A stretch of 64,000 nt of DNA from Meridianimarinicoccus aquatilis (GCF_004358675.1 NZ_SMZO01000016.1:1-64000); one strand, 5' to 3'. Shown: positions 9,087-18,001, counted from the stretch's first letter. Translations and numbers: made by a program. The notes: generated from the sequence alone by a model not told the origin.

Positions 9087-10379
9087 CTATCCGGTCGGTT
9101 GCATCATCCGGGGCCGCCGGATCAAGAGAAACGTTGTCACAAGCCAGAAATGAGTAATGAATCCATTGCTGAAACCAAGCGGAGTGTTGATCAGTGAAAA
9201 TATGACGCCAAGCGTGATAAAGGGGGCGAAAATGAACCATCTTGTATCGCGGCCGCGGCGGATGTTGCGATAGACCACCGCAGCCAGCCATCCCCAGAGA
9301 AAAGCAAAGAACAATCCGCCGAACAGAAAATCAACATACAGCGACCCGAATGCAGACGGCAGGAACCCGTACGTATCGAGGTTTAGAAGATAGTTGAACT
9401 TTTCCGACACACCAGCCGGATCGACACGCCGCATGACGGCGGTCAGGATGTCGATGCCGTAGACGCCCATCAACGGATCGCCCAAATAGCTGGTAAACAG
9501 GGAATTCGACATGACGATCCCCTGCACCAGATACCAGACGAAGACAAAGATTAGGTAGGTCGTAACGGTTCCGAACAGGGCGATCATTGCGTCTGCCCCA
9601 GGGCCGCCAAAGGTCACGCCCCATTGCGACGCCACGAAATCTAGCATCATGTCAGCACCGCCAACGGCATCGGCGCGGACGATGAACACGTTTATGAAGT
9701 AATTGAACGCAAATAGACCAAAAACCACGGCTGCGACTTTGATCAGCGGATTCACCTTGCCAGGTTTGGGGCGGTCTATTTGCCCGATGCGCGGATAGAG
9801 GACCGCGCGCGCCCTGTAGGCAAGAAATCCGTAGGCCATTGTATTAACGATTGGAGTGCGCCCCCCCATTGCCAGACCTGCGAGTATTCCGGGCAGCACG
9901 CCGAAAACGATGATCGTAGTCCAGCGCGGTTTGGCATCGAAAAGCAACCCACGGACAAGATAGACGTATCCCGCCGGGTAGCAAAGAAACCCGATCTTGA
10001 AGATTCCGGAACTTTGCGACAAATCGCCATGCAGCAAGGCTTGCGCTTGGTCGGATCGGGCGCTGTAGGCCGACCCGATATCAAGCGCACCGCTTCGCAC
10101 GATCTCAAAAGCCATCGTGAGGCAGGCAACGGTCGCCAGCGATTTAAGTACGAAATCGGCGCGCTTCAGCCTCAGGCCTTGGGTGCTCGCCACCGGGCGC
10201 TGTGACAGATGCACTGTTCTCAGAAAGCCGCCTAGGCAAAAAGTCAGAATGAAGGCCAAAAGGACCATCAGACCCTGAAACCCGATCGTTCGGTGGGTTA
10301 GTTCGAACGGCAGGATGATGAAACCGGCGAAGGCTGAAAACCAGACAATCAGCATCAGAACTGCCGGGTGGAATTTCAT
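9087..10379 (-). CDS. Wzy-type O-antigen/capsule polymerase (multi-pass membrane protein)
   Basis: The 430-residue protein has roughly ten to twelve hydrophobic segments across its length and a longer loop near residues 90-130. This is the profile of Wzy/oligosaccharide repeat-unit polymerases. Primary sequence is poorly conserved in this family, so the call rests on topology and on position between the flippase/glycosyltransferase genes and the O-acyltransferase. It would join undecaprenyl-linked repeat units in the periplasm. A single Wzx and a single Wzy candidate in the cluster supports a Wzx/Wzy-dependent polymer. A short 9-base gap follows before the acyltransferase gene. Confidence 0.7.
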   Translation of the reverse strand: MKFHPAVLMLIVWFSAFAGFIILPFELTHRTIGFQGLMVLLAFILTFCLGGFLRTVHLSQRPVASTQGLRLKRADFVLKSLATVACLTMAFEIVRSGALDIGSAYSARSDQAQALLHGDLSQSSGIFKIGFLCYPAGYVYLVRGLLFDAKPRWTTIIVFGVLPGILAGLAMGGRTPIVNTMAYGFLAYRARAVLYPRIGQIDRPKPGKVNPLIKVAAVVFGLFAFNYFINVFIVRADAVGGADMMLDFVASQWGVTFGGPGADAMIALFGTVTTYLIFVFVWYLVQGIVMSNSLFTSYLGDPLMGVYGIDILTAVMRRVDPAGVSEKFNYLLNLDTYGFLPSAFGSLYVDFLFGGLFFAFLWGWLAAVVYRNIRRGRDTRWFIFAPFITLGVIFSLINTPLGFSNGFITHFWLVTTFLLIRRPRMMQPTG

Positions 10380-10424
10380 CGAAACTCGCTCCGGTTTCCT
10401 GAATGGTTACCTGCAATCAGGCGT

Positions 10425-10772
10425 CTAGCCGACAACATTGGTGATCACGCCTTGTGCTCCCTCTACGACCATGTCTCCGCGATAAACGCCCATGGTACTG
10501 AACAGACCTATTGATCTCCCGACCGAGGTAATCTGCAACTTGATACACCTTATTTCCCGTGACTTCCGCCAGCCGTCCTGAAAAACCCTGCCGAAAGCCC
10601 ACTCCCGGCGCAACCATCTGGCAAGAAAAGCAAACCGTTTCCAGGCTGACAGGTCAGCAAAGGTAAGATAGCCGCCAAAACTTCGAGGTCTGCGGATTTC
10701 GACCGGTATCATTTCGTACTTGATGATACCTTTGAAAACGAGCGGGATCATGCTTCGCCAGAATTGCACCAT
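10425..10772 (-). CDS. Unrecognised protein, possibly the 3' part of a frameshifted gene
   Basis: This 115-residue reading begins at ATG 10772 inside the end of the preceding short gene and ends just before the polymerase gene. It is rich in Arg, Trp and Phe (FLARWLRREWAFGRVFQDGW) and ends in a plausible beta-rich tail (GVYRGDMVVEGAQG). No family was recognised. Upstream of the ATG the same frame continues open as HFVFELRTKA, which reads more naturally than the tail of the upstream frame. The two pieces could therefore be one gene of about 165 residues broken by a single-base indel. Alternatively they are two overlapping, translationally coupled genes. No function is proposed. Confidence 0.45.
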   Translation of the reverse strand: MVQFWRSMIPLVFKGIIKYEMIPVEIRRPRSFGGYLTFADLSAWKRFAFLARWLRREWAFGRVFQDGWRKSREIRCIKLQITSVGRSIGLFSTMGVYRGDMVVEGAQGVITNVVG

Positions 10773-10927
10773 CGCCTTTGTCCGTAATTCAAAGACGAAG
10801 TGCCAATAAGGGATTTATAGGCAGGGTGATGGTCGTAATCGACAAGACCCGGCGTCCACTTCAGCGCTGGATCAAAGGGTGCTTCTTTGATCGGTGCATC
10901 AACAATTTCAAACTCTAAATTATTCAT
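10748..10927 (-). CDS. Unrecognised short protein, possibly the 5' part of a frameshifted gene
   Basis: ATG 10927 has GGAAAC a suitable distance upstream, and the 59-residue product begins NNLEFEIVDAPIKEAPFDPAL and continues to YKSLIG. The last 15 or so residues (NYGQRRWCNSGEA) look non-native. The alternative frame, which becomes the following gene, is open through the same bases. The overlap with the 10425-10772 reading is 25 bases. It sits between the capsule-type glycosyltransferase and the Wzy candidate, so a role in polysaccharide modification is likely by position only. No domain was recognised. Confidence 0.4.
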   Translation of the reverse strand: MNNLEFEIVDAPIKEAPFDPALKWTPGLVDYDHHPAYKSLIGTSSLNYGQRRWCNSGEA

Positions 10928-10980
10928 GCCATGTTTCCGTGAACGAGCCAAAAAAGTCGTCTAAGTCATACAACCAAGCG

Positions 10981-12405
10981 TCACACTGCATCAAGTTGCT
11001 TTAGGCCGTGTTGGTGGTCAGCCGCCATGAACTGGCGAAGCTCGTCGCCAAGCAGACGGCCCAGTTCAGTTGCGCCAAGCGCAGGTTTTTGGGGGTCGAA
11101 GCCCTGAAAGGAAAAAAAGTCGCTTTCAAAGCTGCTTTGCAACTGTTTGGCGATGATCCGACGTTGCCGTGCCTCGATATCGTCAACCTCTGGAAAATCT
11201 TTGACCATTTGGGGCAGGCGCGGTACGTCGGCGCGACTTTCCAGCAGTATGAAATCGCCTTCGGTGGTGTAGTAGTTTCGCGTTGTGATCGACTTTATTC
11301 CGGCCATCGCCGCCTGAAGCCCCAGCGTTCCCGTGCAGGTAAAATTGACGCCACACAAACTGAGAACTTCCATCCCGCTGACCTCGTAGGGGACGAAGAC
11401 GACATTGGGCAGGCTCAGTAACCGGCGGATTAAACCCAATTGCCGAAAGCCGAACTGTAGCGGATGATCCTTGACCAGAATGCAATAGCCGTCCTTTGAA
11501 AATGCCTCGGCGGCTTCGACTAGTAGATCTTCGTGTTCGATCAATTCTAAATCGTGGATCCAATAATCAATCGACGCTTCGGGAAAGAGTTGGAGACCAA
11601 ATAGCACACGTTTCGAGCGGTCGAAGGCGTCCAACTTTTCGCGCCATTGATAATCGACCAGCTTTGTCACATTGCGGTCAGACAGCCTTGGCTTGTGTCC
11701 AAGAAATTTCTGCGCATCAAGATAGTGCAGGTTTAGACGGTCCCCTTTCCATAGCGATATGAGCCAGAAAACGAACCCGCGCAAACGAAAATACGCGAAC
11801 ACTTTGAGGAAACGAAACTGCGTGAAGTTTGCGACCCCCTGCACATAAGAAGGCTTGAACAAAGGCGCGGCCAGTTCGTTGACGAAACGGGTAATCCGAT
11901 CTGGATCGGGCATGCCCTCATGTGTGCAAAGGACGCCTTTCTTCATGAGCATCGACATTCCGGGAAGCGCTGAAACCGTGAGTTCATAGAACGATATCCC
12001 ACGCTTTTCACCCAAGATTGCCAGAACGTCCGACACGTAGCGGTCTATGGGGAAGCTGACGATCACATCGGGTCGTGTCTGGTCGAGCACTGAATTGAAC
12101 GCTTCGGCCATCGCTAGCGCCATGGCTGCGGCGCGACGAGGCCCCATAAAGCGCAGGACGCGGCAGCGCGCGGTGATCTCGCGAACCTCGTCGGCACTTA
12201 GCAATTCTGACTCGCGGATGTCATTGGAGTAGAAGGCTGTCTGATGGCGTTTGAAATCGGCGACAACGTTGTAGTCCCCTTCGCCCGGAAGGCAGGAAAC
12301 GACATGGCTTTGCGCGAAACCCATGTTTTGCCCCAGATGGCGGAACCAGTGTTCGGTGCGGTGGATCGAATAAATGAGGACCGTTCCGCTTGCATTATTG
12401 ATCAT
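10981..12405 (-). CDS. Capsule-polysaccharide-synthesis-type glycosyltransferase candidate
   Basis: The 474-residue protein lacks a signal peptide. It resembles the KpsS/KpsC-like or polysialyltransferase-like capsule families in its C-terminal half: ILVKDHPLQF (about residue 313), VVFVPYEVSGMEVLSLC, then TGTLGLQAAMAGIKSI (about 358-373), a typical nucleotide-sugar binding/GT-B ending. The N-terminal half has an IVSFPIDRYVSDVL segment consistent with a Rossmann domain. The start overlaps the end of the flippase gene by 11 bases. As one of only two obvious glycosyltransferases besides the initiating enzyme, it could transfer the nonulosonate. That assignment is inference. Confidence 0.62.
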   Translation of the reverse strand: MINNASGTVLIYSIHRTEHWFRHLGQNMGFAQSHVVSCLPGEGDYNVVADFKRHQTAFYSNDIRESELLSADEVREITARCRVLRFMGPRRAAAMALAMAEAFNSVLDQTRPDVIVSFPIDRYVSDVLAILGEKRGISFYELTVSALPGMSMLMKKGVLCTHEGMPDPDRITRFVNELAAPLFKPSYVQGVANFTQFRFLKVFAYFRLRGFVFWLISLWKGDRLNLHYLDAQKFLGHKPRLSDRNVTKLVDYQWREKLDAFDRSKRVLFGLQLFPEASIDYWIHDLELIEHEDLLVEAAEAFSKDGYCILVKDHPLQFGFRQLGLIRRLLSLPNVVFVPYEVSGMEVLSLCGVNFTCTGTLGLQAAMAGIKSITTRNYYTTEGDFILLESRADVPRLPQMVKDFPEVDDIEARQRRIIAKQLQSSFESDFFSFQGFDPQKPALGATELGRLLGDELRQFMAADHQHGLKQLDAV

Positions 12406-13615
12406 GAATCTTCACCGAAGTTATGCGTGAAAGGTGCATCGTTGTCAGGGCAAGATACAGGCTCGCACTGACCCCACCTGCGATAATAAACCCAGCGATT
12501 CCGTAGACATGCGCCAGCACGATCATGACCGGAAGGCTAAGGGCAAAGGATAGGAGTTGCAGCCGAAAAACTGTGCGTTCCTGATGTAGGGCGTTGAACA
12601 CCAGCGCGTTCAAATCGGCGCGCGTGCGGATCGCTGACATCGCCAGCAGCCCACCGAAATATGACATTTGTAGGTGGTGTTGCTGGGCAAAATAGCCGTT
12701 GGTAAGCAAATGTAAAAGAACGCCAGTCACGGCCACCATAGCCCAAAATGCCAGTACATTCAGATACTCGCGCCGCACGATCCGCACCAGCGGCGCGACA
12801 TCCCCCTTGCGCCCCTCTGCAAAGACCTTTGGCAAGATGCGGTTGTGGAAGGCGATGTTAAATACCTGATACAGCATCGAGATCAGCACAAGATGGCGGA
12901 AATAGATGCCGACATCGGCGAGGGGAAGAAATGCGCCGACCAACAGGCGATCGATCTGGATCGTGAAAACGGCTGTCAGACCGAGCAAAAAATGGGTCGA
13001 GGACGCGCGGTATTGCCGAACCAGAGCCTCACCCAGTTTTTCGGTGTCTGGTGCGTGCTGGCGCAAAGTGATCCAGAAAACGACAATGACGCCCAGCCCG
13101 ATGGCCGAAGCTGCCGCCCAAAAAGCAAGTACATAAGGCAAATCCAGATCCGTCCGGACCGCACCAACGATAACCGCCGCGGCGATGACAATATTCTTTA
13201 CGGCTGTAACGAACAGTATCTTGCGGTAGCGTTTCTCAACCATCGCCAGATGGTAAGCGGCGTTCATCAACTGTTCAGCGATTGCAATCACGACGCATAG
13301 GCCGATCAAGGCTGGCGACAGATGTGCGATCAGGATGAGCAGCACCGCAAATAGCGGCACACCGACAATGTAATTCACCCCGTACAGGTGTATCGCTTGG
13401 AAAACAGCGCGGTCGAACTGACCATCCGGCTTGCCAACCATGCGCCGTATAAGGTCGATATGACGTTCATATCCAAACGCAAACGATGCTAATCCCTGCA
13501 AGGTTACGATCAGCCCGAATTGGCCCGCCTGCTCAATCTCAAGAGAGTAGGACGTCAGCACCACAAATATGGCGCGTGTTCCGACCTCGAGAAATTTCAG
13601 GATAATTACAAGCAT
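12395..13615 (-). CDS. Wzx-type polysaccharide flippase (MATE/MVF superfamily)
   Basis: The 406-residue protein has about 12 hydrophobic segments spread evenly, with short charged loops (YERHIDLIRRMVG, RTRADLNALVFNALHQERT). This is the profile of Wzx/RfbX translocases that flip undecaprenyl-linked repeat units across the inner membrane. It follows the SDR gene by 9 bases and overlaps the glycosyltransferase gene. The N-terminus begins directly with a hydrophobic helix, so a slightly upstream non-ATG start is possible. The call relies on topology and context because Wzx proteins diverge strongly. Confidence 0.75.
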   Translation of the reverse strand: MLVIILKFLEVGTRAIFVVLTSYSLEIEQAGQFGLIVTLQGLASFAFGYERHIDLIRRMVGKPDGQFDRAVFQAIHLYGVNYIVGVPLFAVLLILIAHLSPALIGLCVVIAIAEQLMNAAYHLAMVEKRYRKILFVTAVKNIVIAAAVIVGAVRTDLDLPYVLAFWAAASAIGLGVIVVFWITLRQHAPDTEKLGEALVRQYRASSTHFLLGLTAVFTIQIDRLLVGAFLPLADVGIYFRHLVLISMLYQVFNIAFHNRILPKVFAEGRKGDVAPLVRIVRREYLNVLAFWAMVAVTGVLLHLLTNGYFAQQHHLQMSYFGGLLAMSAIRTRADLNALVFNALHQERTVFRLQLLSFALSLPVMIVLAHVYGIAGFIIAGGVSASLYLALTTMHLSRITSVKIHDQ

Positions 13616-13624
13616 ATGAGAGGT

Positions 13625-14434
13625 TTACCAAGCGGTCCAACCACCATCGGCGGCAAGCACCTGCCCGGTGATGTAGCTGGCCGCGTCCGAAGCTAGAAAC
13701 AGTGCTGGGCCGACGATCTCGTGTGCCTCTGCCATGCGGGCCATCGGCGTGCGCGCTGCGTAGTTCGTTTGAAACACCCCGTTCTGGCCACTTGAAACGC
13801 CGCCGGGAACAAGACAATTGGCCCGGATGTTGTGCGGCCCCCAATGTGTCGCGAGCCATTTCGTAAGGCCGATGACGGCTGCCTTTGATGCGGAATAGAC
13901 GGCCGGTGTATTGATCGGGCCTCCCAAATAGTGGGATCCCTCGTATATCCGTGGGTCCGGTCCAACAAGGCCATAGATCGAAGCCATGTTTATTACGCTT
14001 CCGCCGGTTCCCTGTGACAAGAACTGGCGGCTGGCGGTCTGGCTCATCAGGAACATGCCATCGATATTCACCGACATGACATCGCGCCAGATTTCAAGGT
14101 CGTAGTCCTCGAACGGGGCGAAAAAAGCCCGCACGTCGCGTGATTTTGACGCCGCGTTGTTCACGAGAACATCCAGATGTCCGGTTCGCGTGACCACAGC
14201 TTTCATCGCGTCTGTGACCGAGGCCGGTTGCGTAATGTCACACGCGACCCCGAAAGATCCGTTGCCCAGAAGTTCGGCGGTGTCGTCGCAAACCTGCTGT
14301 TCGCGGTCCAGCACAACGACCGTGGCCCCGGCATTTGCAAAACCCTCGCCGAGATGGCGGCCCAGAATCCCGCCCCCGCCGGTAATCAGAACGGTCTTGT
14401 CCGAAAGGTCGGGTTGATGGGGCGCGGTGTTCAT
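13625..14434 (-). CDS. SDR-family NAD(P)-dependent oxidoreductase
   Basis: The chosen start ATG 14434 lies behind GAGGG and 10 bases after the upstream stop. A longer reading to 14479 would overlap the aminotransferase gene. The product (269 residues) is a classical short-chain dehydrogenase: TGGGGILGRHL cofactor loop, NNAAS, a Ser in NMASIYG, and YSASKAAVIGL with the catalytic Tyr and Lys, followed by the PGGV block. It would reduce a keto group or oxidise an alcohol on a sugar or sugar-derived intermediate. Its pairing with a class III aminotransferase and a LbH acetyltransferase suggests a three-step branch: oxidise, aminate, acylate. The substrate is unknown. Confidence 0.85.
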   Translation of the reverse strand: MNTAPHQPDLSDKTVLITGGGGILGRHLGEGFANAGATVVVLDREQQVCDDTAELLGNGSFGVACDITQPASVTDAMKAVVTRTGHLDVLVNNAASKSRDVRAFFAPFEDYDLEIWRDVMSVNIDGMFLMSQTASRQFLSQGTGGSVINMASIYGLVGPDPRIYEGSHYLGGPINTPAVYSASKAAVIGLTKWLATHWGPHNIRANCLVPGGVSSGQNGVFQTNYAARTPMARMAEAHEIVGPALFLASDAASYITGQVLAADGGWTAW

Positions 14435-14444
14435 CTTTTGACCC

Positions 14445-15824
14445 TCAGTTATGCGTTCGAAAGACGGGCTTGACCGCATCGCCGTTGAGGAAGTCGGCAG
14501 GATCGGTTTCGAGCGCGCGGGAATACACGTCCAGCGCGGCGGCGGCGGCGGTCAACGTGAGGTCAAGCTCGGCGTCGCCATGTGCCAGCGACACGGAAAT
14601 CCAAGGCATCATCACGCCACCACGAAGCATTTCCTGCGCGAAAATCGTGCGCAGCAACGGGCTCGGTGCGCCATCTGTGCCGCGCGTGACATAATTGACC
14701 GCGACTGCCGGACCCTCCATCACGAAATGGTCAGCCAGCCCGCGTTCAGCGGCAAGGGCAGCTAAGCCGTCGCGCAATTTTTGACCATATGACCAAAGAT
14801 GTGCGGGAACATCCTGTTGCTCGCAGATGTCCACAGCTGCCAGGAATGCGCCGAGTGCCGGCATTTCCCCCCCATGGGTTGAGGACAGCAGAAAAGTGCG
14901 CTCCATCCCCGGCTTGTTGATCGCGCCCACTTCCATGAACTCGGCTTTGCCGGCAACCGCCGCCAGCGCGAATCCGTTCGCCATCGCCTTGCCGAAAGTG
15001 ACCAGATCCGGCTCGACTCCAAAAAAGTGCTGCGCGCCCTTCAGATGCCAGCGAAACCCGGTGATCATTTCATCAAGGATGAAAAGTGCGCCGTTGTCAT
15101 GCGCCAGTGTGCGGACTTGGTGCAGAAAATTACCGCCCCTATTCGGGCACGCATGACACGGCGTCTCGGGCCAGCGCGTTTCACCGTCGCAACCACCGCA
15201 GGGGGTGATGTGTGTCGCTGGTTCAAGCATCACTGCGGCGATCTCACCGGGATGCGCGTCGAACAATGCCCGCAGAGAATTGATGTCGTTGTAATCGAAC
15301 ACAAGCGTGGGGGCTGAATGATCTTCCAGTACGCCCCGCTTTACAGCCGTCGTGCCGATGAACCAGTCGTCGAAGGAAAAGAACGGATGCTGGCGCGGCA
15401 CGCAGACAAAGCGTCGCCCGGTATAGGCGCGGGCAATCTTGACCGCCGCAGTGGTCACGTTTGATCCGTTCTTGCCGAACTTGATCATTTCAGCTGCAGG
15501 AATGAGCTGGCTCAGCCGCTCGGCAGCGCGCAATTCGGTCATTGAGGCGCGTGTAAGTCCGACACCTTTGGCGATTTCAGCGATCGCCGCAGCGTTGACT
15601 TGCGGGTGCCCATAGCCCAGTGTGACCGACCGCAAGGCCATACCATAGTCGAGATATCGGTTGCCGTGGGTGTCCCAGACATAGGCCCCTTCGCCGCGTT
15701 CCAGAAGCGCCGGAGCGTTGGCAGGGAATTGGTCATCGCCGCGTGAATAAGTATGCGCCCCACCCGGGATCACGGCGTGCAGACGCTGGCTCAGGCTTTG
15801 GTTGTCGGTCTTTGGGCTTGGCAT
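14445..15824 (-). CDS. Class III PLP aminotransferase (glutamate-1-semialdehyde aminomutase-like)
   Basis: The 459-residue protein has HemL-like features: VIPGGAHTYSRG near the N-terminus, LDEMITGFRW (PLP ring Asp), and FGKAMANGF with the Schiff-base Lys. It differs from HemL by a CxxC-x10-CxxC insertion at about residues 210-228, which looks like a small metal-binding loop. Many nonulosonate/capsule clusters carry such HemL paralogues, which act as sugar or polyol aminotransferases rather than in tetrapyrrole synthesis. It lies in the polysaccharide operon between the LbH acetyltransferase and the SDR. Transamination of a carbonyl in a surface-sugar precursor is therefore more likely than haem synthesis. 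The exact substrate is not known. Confidence 0.85.
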   Translation of the reverse strand: MPSPKTDNQSLSQRLHAVIPGGAHTYSRGDDQFPANAPALLERGEGAYVWDTHGNRYLDYGMALRSVTLGYGHPQVNAAAIAEIAKGVGLTRASMTELRAAERLSQLIPAAEMIKFGKNGSNVTTAAVKIARAYTGRRFVCVPRQHPFFSFDDWFIGTTAVKRGVLEDHSAPTLVFDYNDINSLRALFDAHPGEIAAVMLEPATHITPCGGCDGETRWPETPCHACPNRGGNFLHQVRTLAHDNGALFILDEMITGFRWHLKGAQHFFGVEPDLVTFGKAMANGFALAAVAGKAEFMEVGAINKPGMERTFLLSSTHGGEMPALGAFLAAVDICEQQDVPAHLWSYGQKLRDGLAALAAERGLADHFVMEGPAVAVNYVTRGTDGAPSPLLRTIFAQEMLRGGVMMPWISVSLAHGDAELDLTLTAAAAALDVYSRALETDPADFLNGDAVKPVFRTHN

Positions 15825-15839
15825 CGGGCTATGTCCTCA

Positions 15840-16514
15840 TCATGCGGTGCGCCACAACGGATAGGGAGCAGTATTGGGTTTCATCCGAGTCTGGCCAGGT
15901 GCGCCGATCACCAGCGTATGGTTTGGCACATCGCTGTCGAGAACGAGCGTTTCAGTCGCGATCTGGCAATGATGGCCGATTGTGCAGTTGCCCAGAACGG
16001 CCGCGCCGGGGCGCAGTATCACATGGGATCCAAACTGCGGATAGATGTCCTTGTTCGAGCCGACCCCGACGCGTTGATAGGCGACGAAGTAGTCACTGTA
16101 TTCTGCGCGGCCCAACACTGTTCCCAATGGATGAACCAGAAGGAAAATGTCGGGCAACGCCACTTCGTAGAAAATATCGCAAGCGTGTAGCGCCTTGTTC
16201 AGCAGGAACAGCTTGGAACAGATCGCTGGGTCTCCGTCTTGGCGAAAAATCTCGTTCGACAGGAAATATAGCCACATGGCATATTGATCGCCGTGCAGGT
16301 GGTTGAATATCGCCGTCGCTCCGTCGAAGAAATATTTGTTGTCCACCTGAGCGAAGCAGTACTCAAGCCGTAGCAGCGCATTGGGTAGGGCCGACATCAA
16401 ATCGTCCACTCTAACCGGGTTCGGGTCGGGGAACTGAACGTTGAGTTGCGCTGTAGTATAGGCGGCGAGGTCGCGCGGGGGCAGGGCGCTGCGGACCTTT
16501 GGCAGTTGGCTCAT
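15840..16514 (-). CDS. Serine-acetyltransferase-like (LbH) acyltransferase of the polysaccharide cluster
   Basis: The 224-residue protein has an alpha-helical N-terminal half and a C-terminal left-handed beta-helix (VGSNKDIYPQFGSHVILRPGAAVLGN, CTIGHHCQIATETLVL). This organisation resembles CysE-type or SAT-like acyltransferases, although the N-terminus is not clearly CysE. Its place beside a class III aminotransferase and an SDR points to acylation of an amino sugar or linked amino acid rather than cysteine biosynthesis. A 94-base gap separates it from the WbuZ gene upstream. The acyl donor is presumed to be acetyl-CoA. Assignment is at the fold level only. Confidence 0.65.
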   Translation of the reverse strand: MSQLPKVRSALPPRDLAAYTTAQLNVQFPDPNPVRVDDLMSALPNALLRLEYCFAQVDNKYFFDGATAIFNHLHGDQYAMWLYFLSNEIFRQDGDPAICSKLFLLNKALHACDIFYEVALPDIFLLVHPLGTVLGRAEYSDYFVAYQRVGVGSNKDIYPQFGSHVILRPGAAVLGNCTIGHHCQIATETLVLDSDVPNHTLVIGAPGQTRMKPNTAPYPLWRTA

Positions 16515-16608
16515 GCGTGCTGATCCTGCAGTGGCATTCCGTCGGTTACGCCCCCTGCCACAAAGGGCGGGTTTGACTGACTACTGCAAAGGGTCAGAGC
16601 TGTTCGGC

Positions 16609-17382
16609 TCACGACCGGCTGCCCGTTTGACTGCGCACATTCAGCCCGTTCGACGACAAGTAGCTGCGAACCTTGATCGGGCTGTGATCGGAAAAGATGA
16701 ACATGGAGGAAATGGTGATCGCGGACGCACCGGCGTCGAGCGCTTGGCGGCAATGGTCCAGACTGCCTGCACCACTGGAAGCGATCAGCGGTTTTTCCAA
16801 CCGTTCGGAGAGCCGGTGGATAAGGTCAAGATCATAGCCCGACATGCTGCCATCGCGGTCGATCGAGGTGATCATTATCTCACCTGCGTGGGCGTCTTCC
16901 ATCCGCAGCGCCCAGTCGAAGGCGGTGTGCTTTGTGGCCTCGCCTCCGCAGGCAGCAAAGACTTGACGCCCTTCGGGTGTGTCGCTGTAGTCGATGTTGA
17001 CCACGATGCACTGATCGCCAAACCGCTGCGCCGCGCGGGTGACAAACCCCGGATCGCGCAGGGCGGCAGTGGTCAAGCAAACCTTGTCGGCGCCTTGTGC
17101 CAGAAGCTTTTCGATCTGTTCGAGTTTCGTCACACCGCCACCGACGGTGAAGGGCATGAACACCTCTTCTGAAACACGCTCGATGATCCGGCCGTCCACA
17201 ACGCCTCCATTGGGTGTGGCGTCGATATCGACAAAGATCATTTCATCCACGCCATAGCTGTCATAGACGCGCGCGGTCGACACCGGGTTCCCGGCCTCTC
17301 GCCAGTTTTCTGTAAAACGTACGCCCTTGATCAGACGTCCGCCGTGGACAAGGAACTTGGGGATAATCCGCTTTTTAAGCAT
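16609..17382 (-). CDS. WbuZ/HisF2-type ammonia-channel subunit for sugar amidation
   Basis: The 257-residue TIM-barrel protein is closely HisF-like (RIIPKFLVHGGRLIKGV, FTVGGGVTKLEQI, GADKVCLTT, IMITSIDRDGSMSGYD). The first catalytic Asp of HisF (Asp11 in Thermotoga) is Leu here, while the second (about Asp131, NIDYSD) is kept. Loss of that base argues against imidazole-glycerol-phosphate synthesis. Together with WbuY and the WbpG-type ligase it should form a glutamine-dependent amidotransferase, with this barrel passing ammonia to the sugar ligase to form an acetamidino group. It overlaps the wbuY gene by 8 bases. The last few residues (SQTGSRS) may be a degenerate tail. Confidence 0.88.
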   Translation of the reverse strand: MLKKRIIPKFLVHGGRLIKGVRFTENWREAGNPVSTARVYDSYGVDEMIFVDIDATPNGGVVDGRIIERVSEEVFMPFTVGGGVTKLEQIEKLLAQGADKVCLTTAALRDPGFVTRAAQRFGDQCIVVNIDYSDTPEGRQVFAACGGEATKHTAFDWALRMEDAHAGEIMITSIDRDGSMSGYDLDLIHRLSERLEKPLIASSGAGSLDHCRQALDAGASAITISSMFIFSDHSPIKVRSYLSSNGLNVRSQTGSRS

Positions 17383-18001
17383 CGAAGTCGTGCTCCAGCC
17401 AATTTTGCAGAATGCGAAGCCCGTTGTCCTGACTTTTTTCGGGGTGGAACTGCGTCGCCGTTAAGTTGCCTCGGCTGATCGCCGCAGTCACCAGACCGCC
17501 GTGGTTGGTGGTCGCCGCCAAATCGTGGGAATCGGTGCACAGCATGTGATAACTGTGAACGAAATAAACGTCGTTCTGCTGGGCGGGCAGGCCGGAAAAC
17601 AGCCATTCGGCGCCCTTGACTTGCAGTGTATTCCAGCCGACTTGCGGCACCTTCACGTCTCGGTCCTTGGGGCAGATGCGGTCGACATGTGCATCGATCC
17701 ACCCCAGTCCGTCATGCCCGCCATGCTCTGCGCTGTGGTTCGCAAACAGTTGCATTCCTAAACAGATACCGAACATCGGCTTGCGGGTTTCCAGCGCGTG
17801 CCGTGTGAGTGGTTTTTCCAAACCCAGCTCGCGGATCGCTGCAATCGCATCGCCGAAGGCACCGACTCCGGGCAAGACAATCCTGTCCGCGGTGTCGAAA
17901 TCTTCTGGGTCGCGCGTGATTTCAGCCTCGGCCCCAAGAAAATCCAGAGCATTCCACAACGACCGGACGTTGCCGAAACCGTAATCGACAACCGCGATCA
18001 T
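17375..18001 (-). CDS. WbuY/HisH2-type glutaminase subunit for sugar amidation
   Basis: The 208-residue protein is a class I glutamine amidotransferase of the HisH type: DYGFGNVRSL at the start, oxyanion region PGVGAF, nucleophile Cys80 in GICLGMQ, and the His186/Glu188 pair in FHPEKS. It hydrolyses glutamine to ammonia. It sits between the HisF2-like channel gene and the WbpG-type sugar ligase with four- and eight-base overlaps, so the three are made together as an amidotransferase complex. A function in histidine synthesis is unlikely because no other his genes are near. Confidence 0.92.
   Translation of the reverse strand: MIAVVDYGFGNVRSLWNALDFLGAEAEITRDPEDFDTADRIVLPGVGAFGDAIAAIRELGLEKPLTRHALETRKPMFGICLGMQLFANHSAEHGGHDGLGWIDAHVDRICPKDRDVKVPQVGWNTLQVKGAEWLFSGLPAQQNDVYFVHSYHMLCTDSHDLAATTNHGGLVTAAISRGNLTATQFHPEKSQDNGLRILQNWLEHDFDA

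Noticed and set aside
14445-15824. Glutamate-1-semialdehyde aminomutase HemL for haem synthesis
   Set aside because: The gene is embedded in a polysaccharide operon and has a Cys-rich insert; a housekeeping HemL is expected elsewhere.
16609-18001. HisF and HisH of histidine biosynthesis
   Set aside because: The first catalytic Asp of HisF is missing, no other his gene is near and a sugar PP-loop ligase is coupled to both.
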